The notes below the pieces were generated by a model that saw only the letters and a program-made list of their open reading frames with translations, did not search any database and was not told the origin of the DNA. Positions 32,959 to 41,167 of a stretch of DNA of 64,000 bases are shown in pieces (the stretch's first letter is position 1; each line of letters begins with the position of its first letter). The stretch comes from Erysipelotrichaceae bacterium (GTDB lineage Bacteria; Bacillota_I; Bacilli_A; Erysipelotrichales; Erysipelotrichaceae): assembly GCA_015058955.1 (NCBI GenBank), contig SVBJ01000001.1:117268-181267 (forward strand), in the 5' to 3' direction. Made by a program: the position numbers and the translations under genes.

Positions 32959-33900
32959 ATGCTTAAGTTTGTAGTGAAAAGAATCGTTACAGCCATCGTT
33001 ATTCTGCTGGTGTCAATGTTTGCGGTATTCACTCTGTTGACTTACATTCCCGGCTCCAGACTTGGCTATATGAATATTATGGGTAACGGTGATCTGCTGG
33101 ATCACATTTTTGAAGTGCTTAAGGTTCAGCCGTCACTGATCAGCCGTTATCTGCGCTATGTGTATGACGTGTTCGTGCACTTTCACTTTGCCAGCGGTTT
33201 CCGTCATCATGATCTCAATGCGGAAATACTGTCCCGTACCCGCTTTACGCTGCTTCTTACCTTAGCGGGATTTGTCTTCATTGTTGTCATAGGCATTCCT
33301 GTCGGAACCATGTCAGCCCGTAAGAAGGGCAGTCTGTTTGACCGAGCTGTTTCGGTCTGCTCAATGTTTCTGGCTTCGATTCCGCCGTTTTGTCTGGCGA
33401 TCTATCTGGCCATGATATTCTGTCTGTGGCTGCGCTTACTGCCGGTATTCGGTTTTAAGGAGCTTAGAAATTTCATTCTTCCGACCATTACGATTGCTTC
33501 TTCAGCCTTGGCCAACACGATTCAGACCTGCCGTTTTGCGATCATTGAGGAACTGAACAAGCCGTACGTGAAATATCTGCGTACCAGTGGCCGGAAGGAA
33601 ACGGCAATCCTGTTTGGACATGCCCTGCGAAATGCCATGCTGCCGGTCATTTCCGTCATCAAGGAAATGACGGCTTCAATATTCGTATCAACTTTCATCG
33701 CAGAATGGTTCTATGCCATTCCGGGGATCGGCTATTATCTCATTCAGGGAATCAACAGCCGTGACTATGGAGTGATCATGGCTTCGACCATGGTCATTGC
33801 GATCGTGATAATAGTATTCAACATCGTCAGCGATGTCCTTTACAGCTGCTTTGATCCTAAGCTGCGTAATGCCGAGATAAGAGGTGAGCAGAATGTTTAA
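32959..33900 (+). CDS. Opp/Dpp-type ABC transporter permease (OppB-like)
   Basis: 313-aa permease starting MLKFVVKRIVTAIVILLVSM, as usual for OppB/DppB, with about six helices, the GIPVGTMSARKKGSLFDRAV loop and the EAA-type segment KYLRTSGRKETAILFGHALRNAMLPVI. It would form the heterodimeric channel with the next gene for oligopeptides or nickel. First gene of a five-gene operon that has no substrate-binding protein. Apparently leaderless start. Confidence 0.92.
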   Translation: MLKFVVKRIVTAIVILLVSMFAVFTLLTYIPGSRLGYMNIMGNGDLLDHIFEVLKVQPSLISRYLRYVYDVFVHFHFASGFRHHDLNAEILSRTRFTLLLTLAGFVFIVVIGIPVGTMSARKKGSLFDRAVSVCSMFLASIPPFCLAIYLAMIFCLWLRLLPVFGFKELRNFILPTITIASSALANTIQTCRFAIIEELNKPYVKYLRTSGRKETAILFGHALRNAMLPVISVIKEMTASIFVSTFIAEWFYAIPGIGYYLIQGINSRDYGVIMASTMVIAIVIIVFNIVSDVLYSCFDPKLRNAEIRGEQNV

Positions 33901-34732
33901 ACGTGCCATGAAGCGCTTTGTCCGCAATAAGACAGCCATGACTGCTCTGATCATCTTCCTGGTGCTGGTTTTAAGCTGCATAATATTCCCATTATTAGGG
34001 TATAACGACTATGCCGAACTGCATCTGGAAAACCAGTATGCCCCGGTATCTCTGCGCCATCCGTTCTCTACGGATAATCTGGGACGTGACGTCTTCAGCC
34101 GCATCGTCATAGGAGGAAGATATACACTGGGCCTGTCCTTTGTGGCGACCTTTGTGGCTCTGTTTTTCGGAACCCTGATCGCGGTTGTTTCCGCCTATAA
34201 GGGAGGATGGCTGGATCAGGCCGTAACCGGAGTATCCCAGGCGGTATCAGCCGTACCATATGTGCTGATCGTAATAATCATGGAGGTATCCTTAGGCTGG
34301 GGCAAGGGCTATTATTCGCTGGCAGTGGGAATTGCCAACATGCCGGCCGTCATTGCCCGGGTCCGTGCAGCGGTACTGAAGGTACGTCAGCGGGAATTCA
34401 TTTCCGCCGCCAGAGTAGCTGGTAAGAGCGATCTTCACAATGTGATTTTCCATGTGCTGCGCAACATCTATTCGACAGTTCTGGTGCAGTTCTGCGCCAG
34501 CTATGCCGCTTCGATAGTGGCCTGCAGCGTGCTGGGATACCTGGAAATAGGCATATCGTCACCAACTCCGGAATGGGGAAGAATGGTGGCTGATAACTTC
34601 CATCTGATAACTACCAGAGGCTATCTGGTCTTCATACCTTGTCTGTTTATATCCGTGAGCGTTCTGTGCGTGACCATGATCTCCCATGGCTTAAGGGATG
34701 CTCTGGACCCAAAGGAGTACCAGCATGACTGA
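33893..34732 (+). CDS. Opp/Dpp-type ABC transporter permease (OppC-like)
   Basis: 279-aa permease; start ATG 33893 after AGAGGTGAG, with 8 bp overlap on the OppB-like gene. OppC features: HPFSTDNLGRDVFSRIVIGGRYTLGLSFVATFVALFFG, the EAA loop EFISAARVAGKSDLHNVIFHVLRN, and the C-terminal DALDPKEYQ. Pairs with the OppB-like subunit. Confidence 0.92.
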   Translation: MFKRAMKRFVRNKTAMTALIIFLVLVLSCIIFPLLGYNDYAELHLENQYAPVSLRHPFSTDNLGRDVFSRIVIGGRYTLGLSFVATFVALFFGTLIAVVSAYKGGWLDQAVTGVSQAVSAVPYVLIVIIMEVSLGWGKGYYSLAVGIANMPAVIARVRAAVLKVRQREFISAARVAGKSDLHNVIFHVLRNIYSTVLVQFCASYAASIVACSVLGYLEIGISSPTPEWGRMVADNFHLITTRGYLVFIPCLFISVSVLCVTMISHGLRDALDPKEYQHD

Positions 34733-35696
34733 AGCATTATGCATTAAAAATCTTAACGTGACATACCGGGTATCCCAGGGAACCAGACATGTTCTGCGCG
34801 ATGTTTCCCTGACCCTGAAAAAGGGTCAGATCAGAGCCATCGTGGGAGAATCAGGCTGCGGCAAAAGCACCCTGGTCAATACCATCATCTCCCGGCTTCC
34901 GGCAAACGGAAGGATCGAATCAGGGCAGATCCTGATCGACGGACAGGACATGGTATCACTGAAGGGTGACGGGCTGCGCAGAATGCGCTTTGAAAAACTG
35001 GGAGTGGTCTTCCAGGATCCTTTCAGTGCGCTTGATCCCTCATATACTGTCGAAAGACAGATAATTGAAACGGTAAACATCAAAAGGAAAACTGACCGTA
35101 AGACGGCTGTAAGGATGGGAATGGAGATGCTGACGGCCTGCGGCATCAGAGAACCGCAGGAGATAATGAAGAAGTATCCTCATGAGCTTTCCGGAGGCCT
35201 GCAGCAGCGTGTCATGATAGCCATGGCTCTGATCAATGAGCCGGAGATCCTGATAGCGGACGAGCCTACCACGGCTCTGGATGTCACGGTTCAGAAGGAA
35301 ATACTTAAACTGTTAAGAAAACTGGCTGATGAAAGACAACTGGCTGTTCTCTTTGTCACTCATTCACTGGATGTGGCAGCGATGCTGGCTGACCGCATTG
35401 CGGTTTTCTATGGCGGCCAGGTAGTGGAGGAGGGCAGGATCGAAGACATCTTCAATTTCCCGCTGCATCCATATACTCAGGCTCTGCTGAAGACGATTCC
35501 GTCCATTGAATACGGCAAGAATGAAAGAAAGCTGATGCCGATCGAAGGGGAACTGTTCAGTTTCCTGGATGAAAATGAAGGCTGCTGTTTTGCCCCGAGG
35601 TGTCCTTATGCCAGAGAAACCTGTTTCAGGGTATCACCGGTAATAAAAGAGAACATGGGACACAGCTATGCCTGCCTGCTGGAAGAGGTACTGTAA
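34725..35696 (+). CDS. Opp/Dpp-type ABC transporter ATPase (OppD-like)
   Basis: 323-aa ATPase, start ATG 34725 after AAAGGAG (overlaps OppC-like by 8 bp). Walker A GESGCGKSTLV, Q-loop VVFQDPFSALDPSYTV, signature LSGGLQQRVMIAMAL, Walker B ILIADEPTTALD. The C-terminal region has the oligopeptide/dipeptide-transporter cysteine cluster FAPRCPYARETC that binds an iron-sulfur cluster in related subunits. Confidence 0.94.
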   Translation: MTEALCIKNLNVTYRVSQGTRHVLRDVSLTLKKGQIRAIVGESGCGKSTLVNTIISRLPANGRIESGQILIDGQDMVSLKGDGLRRMRFEKLGVVFQDPFSALDPSYTVERQIIETVNIKRKTDRKTAVRMGMEMLTACGIREPQEIMKKYPHELSGGLQQRVMIAMALINEPEILIADEPTTALDVTVQKEILKLLRKLADERQLAVLFVTHSLDVAAMLADRIAVFYGGQVVEEGRIEDIFNFPLHPYTQALLKTIPSIEYGKNERKLMPIEGELFSFLDENEGCCFAPRCPYARETCFRVSPVIKENMGHSYACLLEEVL

Positions 35697-36562
35697 TGAA
35701 TAAGACACTTGTGGAAGTCAGCAATCTGACCAAGACATTCCATTCTGACCAAGGAGAAATCAAGGCGCTCGACGGCGTCAGTTTCAGCGTGTCTGAAGGG
35801 GAAACTCTGGGTGTTGTCGGTGAATCAGGCTGCGGCAAAACAACGCTTGGAAGGGTGCTGGCGGGCCTGGTGAGACGGGATGAAGGCACGGTAGTGTTCG
35901 CTGATAAGACCAGAAGAAAACAGATCATTTTCCAGGATCCGTATAACTCCGTTGATCCGTACTGGACCGTGGAAAGGATCGTAATGGAAACCTGCAACGA
36001 TCGTAATGAGGCAATACAGCTGCTTAACAAGGTGGGACTGGGGATACGGGAAAAGGACAGTTATCCCCATGAACTGTCAGGCGGACAGCTGCAGCGAGTG
36101 GGCATTGCCAGAGCACTTGGAGCCAAGCCTGATTTCATCGTCTGTGATGAACCGGTTTCAGCCCTGGATGTTTCCTATCAGAGCAAGATCATCTCACTGC
36201 TGGAAGAACTGCAGCAGCAGGAGCATCTGACCTATCTGTTCATCTCTCATGACCTGGCTGTGGTCAGACACATTGCCGACAGGATCATGATCATGTATAA
36301 GGGACAGATAATGGAAATAGGTGAGACAGGGGAAATAATAAAGAATCCTGTGCATCCGTATACTGAATTCCTGCTGTCAGCGGTACCGTCACCGTTTGAA
36401 AAGAAGGAAAACTTTGACATCCGCGATGACAAAGTAGTCAGCAAAGGATGCCCGTTTGCTCCGAGATGTCCTTACAGACAGGAAATCTGTCTGCAGAAAA
36501 GATGCGAACTGAAAATGCATGGAGATGGCCATCTGGTCGCCTGCCATGTTAAGGAGAAATAA
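35696..36562 (+). CDS. Opp/Dpp-type ABC transporter ATPase (OppF-like)
   Basis: 288-aa partner ATPase; ATG 35696 overlaps the OppD-like stop by 1 bp (TAATG). Walker [55 protein letters not shown], and C-terminal FAPRCPYRQEIC cluster. It is about 30 residues shorter than usual between Walker A and the Q-loop. The next gene, an MBL hydrolase, begins 1 bp after its stop. Confidence 0.94.
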   Translation: MNKTLVEVSNLTKTFHSDQGEIKALDGVSFSVSEGETLGVVGESGCGKTTLGRVLAGLVRRDEGTVVFADKTRRKQIIFQDPYNSVDPYWTVERIVMETCNDRNEAIQLLNKVGLGIREKDSYPHELSGGQLQRVGIARALGAKPDFIVCDEPVSALDVSYQSKIISLLEELQQQEHLTYLFISHDLAVVRHIADRIMIMYKGQIMEIGETGEIIKNPVHPYTEFLLSAVPSPFEKKENFDIRDDKVVSKGCPFAPRCPYRQEICLQKRCELKMHGDGHLVACHVKEK

Positions 36563-36563
36563 C

Positions 36564-37268
36564 ATGAAAATAAGAAAAGATCTGTATCTGCTGTCAGGAG
36601 GATATTACGGACAGCTGGGCAATGTCTATGGAATCAAGTATGAGAAAGGCTGCATTCTCTTTGACTGCGGCAGGGAAAAGAGCTATCAGACCATAGTAGA
36701 AAACCTCAGTTACTGGGGAATGGATGAAGGCAGTGTTACCCATGTCTTTCTCACGCATGGCCATGATGATCATGGCGGCAGTGCAGCACAGTTTCAGAAA
36801 AACGGCAGTAAGATAATCGTCGGCAGGGAAGATGCTTACATGATGGAACAGGGTAGTTTTGGAAAGGACAGTCCTTTCCAGAACCACGTGATGCCTTGTT
36901 GCAGTCCTGATGTGCTTCTTGAGGGAGATCAGGAAATAAAGATCGGAAGCATTACTGTCAGGGCATATCACATGCCGGGACATACCGACGGTTCCTGCAT
37001 CTATCTGGCCGAAACCGCTGAAGGCTCTTATCTGTTTACCGGCGACATGTTCATCTGCGACGGTGAAGAGGGTAATGAAGCACTGATCTGGTGGAAAGGG
37101 GATCTCACCTACAGCGGGGAAAAGCTGCAGAAAAGCTTTGCCAGACTGTGGTCAATGAACCTGAAGCCTGATGTTGTGGCCGGGGGCCATGGAAATCCGC
37201 GAATCGGCAGGGATGCAGGTGAAATGATAATGATCGCCTATAAGGAATTTCTCAAGAATCACCGATAG
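36564..37268 (+). CDS. MBL-fold metallo-hydrolase in the opp-like operon
   Basis: 234-aa protein with the zinc motif THGHDDHGG, the third-ligand motif YHMPGHTDGS, LFTGDMFICD and the final AGGHGNPRIG. The start is ATG 36564 after AAGGAG. It resembles glyoxalase II/lactonase-like hydrolases with a compact fold. It is the last gene of the opp-like operon, so it may process the imported compound or a derivative; no substrate can be deduced. A strong terminator follows. Confidence 0.85.
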   Translation: MKIRKDLYLLSGGYYGQLGNVYGIKYEKGCILFDCGREKSYQTIVENLSYWGMDEGSVTHVFLTHGHDDHGGSAAQFQKNGSKIIVGREDAYMMEQGSFGKDSPFQNHVMPCCSPDVLLEGDQEIKIGSITVRAYHMPGHTDGSCIYLAETAEGSYLFTGDMFICDGEEGNEALIWWKGDLTYSGEKLQKSFARLWSMNLKPDVVAGGHGNPRIGRDAGEMIMIAYKEFLKNHR

Positions 37269-37282
37269 AAAAACAAAAAGGA

Positions 37283-37310
37283 AAAAGCGTTCCGGGAAGG
37301 AACGCTTTTG
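37283..37310 (+). terminator. terminator of the opp-like operon
   Basis: AAAAGCGTTCC (37283-37293), loop, GGAACGCTTTT (37299-37309). Perfect 11-bp stem. Confidence 0.85.
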
Positions 37311-37385
37311 CATGACTCAGTATGGGAAACTGAATGAAGTATTGGCTTGCCGAAGCCCTTTTTCAGGGTCAGCAGGGTCACTAAT

Positions 37386-37406
37386 ATCCCGTGTTTATCA
37401 CGGGAT
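37386..37406. repeat. 8-bp inverted repeat downstream of the Cof-like gene
   Basis: ATCCCGTG (37386-37393), loop TTTAT, CACGGGAT (37399-37406). It touches the stop of the minus-strand HAD gene but has no U-run on either strand, so it may be an RNA 3'-end stabiliser rather than a terminator. Confidence 0.5.
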
Positions 37407-38227
37407 CACTTAAGTATGTATTCTTCGATGACCTTCCGCACGCCATCCTCATTGTTGGACGGACAGATCACTCTGGCATGGGTTTTTATTTCATCTGTGC
37501 CGTTGGCCACTGCAACGGCCAGTCCGGCAGCATCAAGAAGACTGATGTCATTCTCCGCATCGCCAAATGCCATGCTTTCGGCGATTGGAATGTTCATCAG
37601 ATTACAGAAATTTCTCAGGGCCTTTCCCTTGTCAATGTTCCGGACATTAACTTCAATAAACAGCGGTGCGGAAGAGGCTACCCGTAATCCCGGGAACTTC
37701 TGACGCAGAGCCTGCTGTACCTGTTGCTTGTTGCCGCCTTCGGCCAGATAAAGCAGAAACTTCTGAGCCCCACGGTGTTTCTGGGCAAAGGCTTCTTTCA
37801 CATCGTGGGCACCGGTAAAGTTAAACAGCAGATCCTTAAGGGCTACTTTTCTGATGTAGTCACAGATTTCGTCGTTTTCATCACCCTGAACGATCCTGGC
37901 CCCGTTGACCACTACAGTAGGGTATACCGGTAGTGTCTTAAGAAAATCCAGGATTTCCAGAGCCATTTCATAAGGTATGTCATCTTCAAAAAGATAGCGG
38001 TTTTCCCTGTAGCTGTATACTGTGCCGCCATTGCAGCACAGGGCATACTCTATGAAAGGCAGATCCTTAATGGCAGCAGGAAGTTCCCGGTGTGTCCTGC
38101 CGGTTGAAGGCAGAAAGATGACATCCTGCCGGACTGCCTTTTCCAGAGCCCTTACGGTTCTTTCGGAAATGGTCTTGTCATCCCTTAACAGCGTTCCATC
38201 CAGATCGCAGGCCAGTACTCTATACAT
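37406..38227 (-). CDS. Cof-type HAD-superfamily phosphatase
   Basis: 273-aa HAD hydrolase of subclass IIB. Motif I DLDGTLLRDD (residues 7-16), motif II LPSTGRTHRE, and the C-terminal MAFGDAENDISLLDAAGLAVAVANGTDEIKTHA with the metal-binding Asp residues. Such enzymes dephosphorylate sugar phosphates or cofactor intermediates; substrate not predictable. GGAGGAATACGTTA ribosome-binding site. Downstream of the YhhN gene on the same strand. Confidence 0.92.
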   Translation of the reverse strand: MYRVLACDLDGTLLRDDKTISERTVRALEKAVRQDVIFLPSTGRTHRELPAAIKDLPFIEYALCCNGGTVYSYRENRYLFEDDIPYEMALEILDFLKTLPVYPTVVVNGARIVQGDENDEICDYIRKVALKDLLFNFTGAHDVKEAFAQKHRGAQKFLLYLAEGGNKQQVQQALRQKFPGLRVASSAPLFIEVNVRNIDKGKALRNFCNLMNIPIAESMAFGDAENDISLLDAAGLAVAVANGTDEIKTHARVICPSNNEDGVRKVIEEYILK

Positions 38228-38263
38228 TAACGTATTCCTCCAATTAAGTAATCAGATTGACAG

Positions 38264-38971
38264 TTATCTGCGGAAAAACAGACTCAAAGCTATCAGCATC
38301 TGTCCCAGATAGTATAAGGACAGGTTGGTGATTCGCAATGAGAATTTAGTTACCCCGGAAAAAGTGTTGAAGATCAGCACGATGTCACTGGCGGTAAACA
38401 GTAGGGCTCCAATGGCATAGATCAGCGGTGAAATGTTATTATAGGCTCCCGGTACGGCTGAAAACATGTTAGCCTGCGGGAATATGGCCGTGTCTATGGC
38501 AATCACGGTCATGATGATGACAGCCCCCAGATAAACGACGCCGAAGATCTTGAATGCCATCTTGACTTCCATGGTTTTGAAAATATAGGCAAGCAGAGCT
38601 GCTGCCAGCAGGGCACCGGTGATGATGTCAATGATAAGATGCTTTGCATAAGGTATCAGAGCAACCAGATACATTATGTGCCCGATCAGAAAGGCGAGAA
38701 TGCCGGCCAGAAAGATCTTCTGACCCTGTTTTTCAAAGACGAAGCGCAGGTTGAGCAGAATGTCACCGATCATGCCGAAGACAAGCCCGGTAAAGATCCT
38801 GCCCGCAAAGCCCGGGTTAAGTCCCTTATTCATGCCCATAAAGCCGACAATGACAAACATCAGGGCAGCAGAGCCCTTCAGGATATCAGCGGCAACGTAT
38901 TTCTCGTCATGTTCAACTTTAATGAAAAGAGCCTGCAGAATGATTCCGATAGCGATTATGAGGTATAGCAT
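38264..38971 (-). CDS. YhhN/TMEM86-family membrane protein (lysoplasmalogenase-like)
   Basis: 235-aa polytopic protein with about eight helices and the YhhN family pattern: ADILKGSAALMFVIVGF, GLVFGMIGDILLNL (conserved GDxLL) and ALLFTASDIVLIFN followed by YYLGQMLIALSLF. Family members hydrolyse the vinyl-ether bond of lysoplasmalogens, which fits plasmalogen-containing anaerobic Bacillota; this is an inference. Operon with the Cof-like gene. Confidence 0.85.
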   Translation of the reverse strand: MLYLIIAIGIILQALFIKVEHDEKYVAADILKGSAALMFVIVGFMGMNKGLNPGFAGRIFTGLVFGMIGDILLNLRFVFEKQGQKIFLAGILAFLIGHIMYLVALIPYAKHLIIDIITGALLAAALLAYIFKTMEVKMAFKIFGVVYLGAVIIMTVIAIDTAIFPQANMFSAVPGAYNNISPLIYAIGALLFTASDIVLIFNTFSGVTKFSLRITNLSLYYLGQMLIALSLFFRR

Positions 38972-39028
38972 TATTGTGGTCCTCCATATAAATCAATTAT
39001 AACATGGACGGATAATAATTTATTGTTG

Positions 39029-39057
39029 TTTACATCTGTCCGTAAAGATGGTATTAT
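39029..39057 (+). promoter_or_regulatory. promoter of the SAM riboswitch/metK unit
   Basis: -35 TTTACA (39029-39034), a 17-bp spacer and an extended -10 TGGTATTAT (hexamer 39052-39057). The transcript would start at about 39064, directly at the riboswitch 5' end. Confidence 0.75.
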
Positions 39058-39060
39058 GAA

Positions 39061-39203
39061 CACGCCTATGAAGAGCACACGAGAGACAAGCTCTGTGACT
39101 GTGCAGCAACCTGTGTTGGAAACAAGGTGCTAAAGCTTGAACGATGGGTTAATAACATTGTTTGAAGTAAATCTCGTCATAGGTATGTGACGGGATTTTT
39201 CTT
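39061..39203 (+). promoter_or_regulatory. SAM riboswitch (SAM-I/IV-clan variant) upstream of metK
   Basis: The leader shows SAM-I clan landmarks in order: CTATGAAGAGC, a kinked P2 (GCACA / TGTGC around GAGAGACAAGCTC), then GCAACC (39108-39113), a short P3 and AAGGTGCTAAA (39124-39134), followed by GAACGATG. A P4-like stem is CGATG/CATTG. P1 can form between CCTATGA (39065-39071) and TCATAGG (39177-39183). A terminator-like hairpin AATCTCGTCA / TGACGGGATT (39170-39179 / 39188-39197) with U-run follows. Feedback by SAM on its own synthase is expected; the atypical distal part suggests the SAM-I/IV variant class. Confidence 0.78.
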
Positions 39204-39222
39204 AGGTTAGAATTGAGGGAAA

Positions 39223-40269
39223 ATGAAATTATTCAGTAACGAAATTGTGTTCAGGGGGCACCCTGACAAGGTATGCGATCAGATCTCAGCTGCCATTCTT
39301 GATGAATGTCTGAAACAGGATCCGGGCAGCCGCTGCGGCATTGAAACAGTCGGCGGCAAGGGAATGATCTTCATTACCGGTGAGATCACCACCAAGGCGG
39401 TATTTGACGCCAAGGAAGTAGCCAGAAGAGTATTGCGAGACATCGGATACCGTGATGATTACGGCATAATTGACAATATCGGACGTCAGTCCGTGGACAT
39501 TGCGTTAGGAACCAATGACGAGGTTGCCGGGGCCGGGGATCAGGGAATGATGTTCGGCTATGCCTGCAATGATACCCCGGAGAGACTTCCGGTTGCCATG
39601 GTCATTCTGCAGAAACTGGCCGTTAAGTATGATGAACTGGTTCATACCCATAATGACTTTTATCCGGATGGCAAGGCTCAGATCACCGGAGTCTATGATG
39701 ACGACTTCAATCTGGTATCGATCAGAGACTTTACCATATCCTATAACAATTCCGAGGAAAACAGGGAAGAGACTGATGCCATTCTCAAGGAATATGCCAC
39801 AGGGCTGTGTGATGGTTATGGCATTCCCATTGAGCGTTTCCTGATCAATCCGACGGGAAGATTTCTGATCGGCGGTTTTGAAGGGGATGCTGGTCTGACC
39901 GGACGCAAGATCGTCGTTGATTCCTATCAGTCATTTGCCAATGTGGGCGGAGGCTGCATGAACGGCAAGGATCCCAGCAAGGTCGACCTCTCCGGAGCCT
40001 ACATTGCCCGCGTCTATGCCATGGAATTGCTGGAAAAGTACAACCTTAAATGGTGTGAAGTACAGATCAGCTATGCGATCGGCTTAAGAGAACCGCTGGC
40101 CATCTACATTGATTCTGACAGGGGAAATCTTGAACCGGAAGAGCAGATGTATTACCGTGGTGAACCGGCCCGCATCATTGAAGAACTGCAGCTCAAGAAG
40201 ATCTGCTATGAAAAACAGGCTATGTTCGGTCACTTTACAGGAAAACGGATCGGTCATCCTGTAAGATGA
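39223..40269 (+). CDS. metK: S-adenosylmethionine synthase, short form
   Basis: 348-aa MetK, about 35-45 residues shorter than the common type. It keeps RGHPDKVCDQISAAILD (ATP/methionine site His and Asp), GAGDQGMMFGYA, GGFEGDAGLTGRK and the phosphate loop GKDPSKVDLSGAY. The usual HGGGAFSGKD reads VGGGCMNGKD, and the domain-closing GHF motif is present near the end (MFGHFTGKR). GAGGGAAA ribosome-binding site. Placed behind a SAM riboswitch, which supports the assignment. Confidence 0.92.
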   Translation: MKLFSNEIVFRGHPDKVCDQISAAILDECLKQDPGSRCGIETVGGKGMIFITGEITTKAVFDAKEVARRVLRDIGYRDDYGIIDNIGRQSVDIALGTNDEVAGAGDQGMMFGYACNDTPERLPVAMVILQKLAVKYDELVHTHNDFYPDGKAQITGVYDDDFNLVSIRDFTISYNNSEENREETDAILKEYATGLCDGYGIPIERFLINPTGRFLIGGFEGDAGLTGRKIVVDSYQSFANVGGGCMNGKDPSKVDLSGAYIARVYAMELLEKYNLKWCEVQISYAIGLREPLAIYIDSDRGNLEPEEQMYYRGEPARIIEELQLKKICYEKQAMFGHFTGKRIGHPVR

Positions 40270-40303
40270 TGGTATACTGATAAACGTATACAGGAGGTTC
40301 ATC

Positions 40304-40936
40304 ATGCCGTTTGACTATAAAAAGGAATACAGGGAATTCTACATGCCGCCGAAAACACCAACGATAGTTGAGGTGCCGGCGATGAATTACCTTGCCGTAA
40401 GGGGTAAGGGCAATCCGAATGATGAAGACGGTGAATACAAGAACTCAATCGGTCTGCTGTATGGAATAGCCTTCACCATCAAGATGAGCTATAAGGGTTC
40501 ACATAAGATCGATGGTTACTTTGAATACGTCGTACCGCCGCTGGAAGGTTTCTGGTGGCAAAACGGTGTAAAAGGCATCGATTACGGACGAAAGGAAGAC
40601 TTCAATTTCATTTCCGTGATCAGACTGCCTGACTTTGTCAGCAAAGAGGACTTTGACTGGGCGGTACGGGAAGCCACGAAAAAGAAAAAGACGGATTTTT
40701 CCAAGGTCGAATTCTTCCATTATGAAGAAGGACTGTGTGTGCAGTGTCTGCATCTGGGCAGCTATGATGATGAACCGGCAACGGTGGAAGCCATGCATCA
40801 GCTGGCTGAAAGGGAAGGCTATCAGCTGGACATCAATGAAGAGAGAATGCATCATGAGATTTATCTCTCCGATCCAAGAAAAACAGACCTGGCAAAGCTG
40901 AAAACCGTGGTAAGACATCCGATTAAAAAAGCATGA
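40304..40936 (+). CDS. GyrI-like small-molecule-binding domain protein
   Basis: 210-aa stand-alone GyrI-like protein: opening VEVPAMNYLAVRGKGNPND, then YGIAFTIKMSYKGSHKIDGYFEYVVPPLEGFWWQ and CVQCLHLGSYDDEPATVEAMHQLAEREGY, typical of the AraC-effector-binding/SOUL-like fold. Such proteins bind or hydrolyse small hydrophobic compounds. AGGAGG ribosome-binding site and a TATACT -10 (about 40273). Followed by a 60-aa gene. Confidence 0.85.
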   Translation: MPFDYKKEYREFYMPPKTPTIVEVPAMNYLAVRGKGNPNDEDGEYKNSIGLLYGIAFTIKMSYKGSHKIDGYFEYVVPPLEGFWWQNGVKGIDYGRKEDFNFISVIRLPDFVSKEDFDWAVREATKKKKTDFSKVEFFHYEEGLCVQCLHLGSYDDEPATVEAMHQLAEREGYQLDINEERMHHEIYLSDPRKTDLAKLKTVVRHPIKKA

Positions 40937-40952
40937 TCGCAGAGGCTTTAAC

Positions 40953-41135
40953 ATGAACACATATATCAAAATGCAGCTGAATACCATGATTCAGTATCTG
41001 GACAGCTTTGAACAGGCCTGTCAGATCGCTGCTGCCAAGGATGACGGTGAAATAGACCCTAAGGAGCAGAAACAGCTTAAGAAGATAAAAAAGGCAGTTG
41101 CCCGTTTCAAGAGCGAACTGCAGGACATCAGATAA
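40953..41135 (+). CDS. small helical charged protein, 60 aa, unknown
   Basis: Encodes MNTYIKMQLNTMIQYLDSFE followed by a Lys/Glu-rich helical stretch (DPKEQKQLKKIKKAVARFKS). No membrane segment. It starts 16 bp after the GyrI-like gene; AGAGGC is a weak ribosome-binding site. A terminator starts at its stop, so it closes the unit. No family recognised. Confidence 0.55.
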   Translation: MNTYIKMQLNTMIQYLDSFEQACQIAAAKDDGEIDPKEQKQLKKIKKAVARFKSELQDIR

Positions 41136-41157
41136 AAAAGCGTGGGAACACGCTTTT
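41136..41157 (+). terminator. terminator after the 60-aa gene
   Basis: AAAAGCGTG (41136-41144), loop, CACGCTTTT (41149-41157). Confidence 0.8.
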
Positions 41158-41167
41158 CATCTGGTTT

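Noticed and set aside
37386..37406. Inverted repeat as terminator of the HAD gene
   Set aside because: No U-run follows on either strand, so it is listed only as a repeat.
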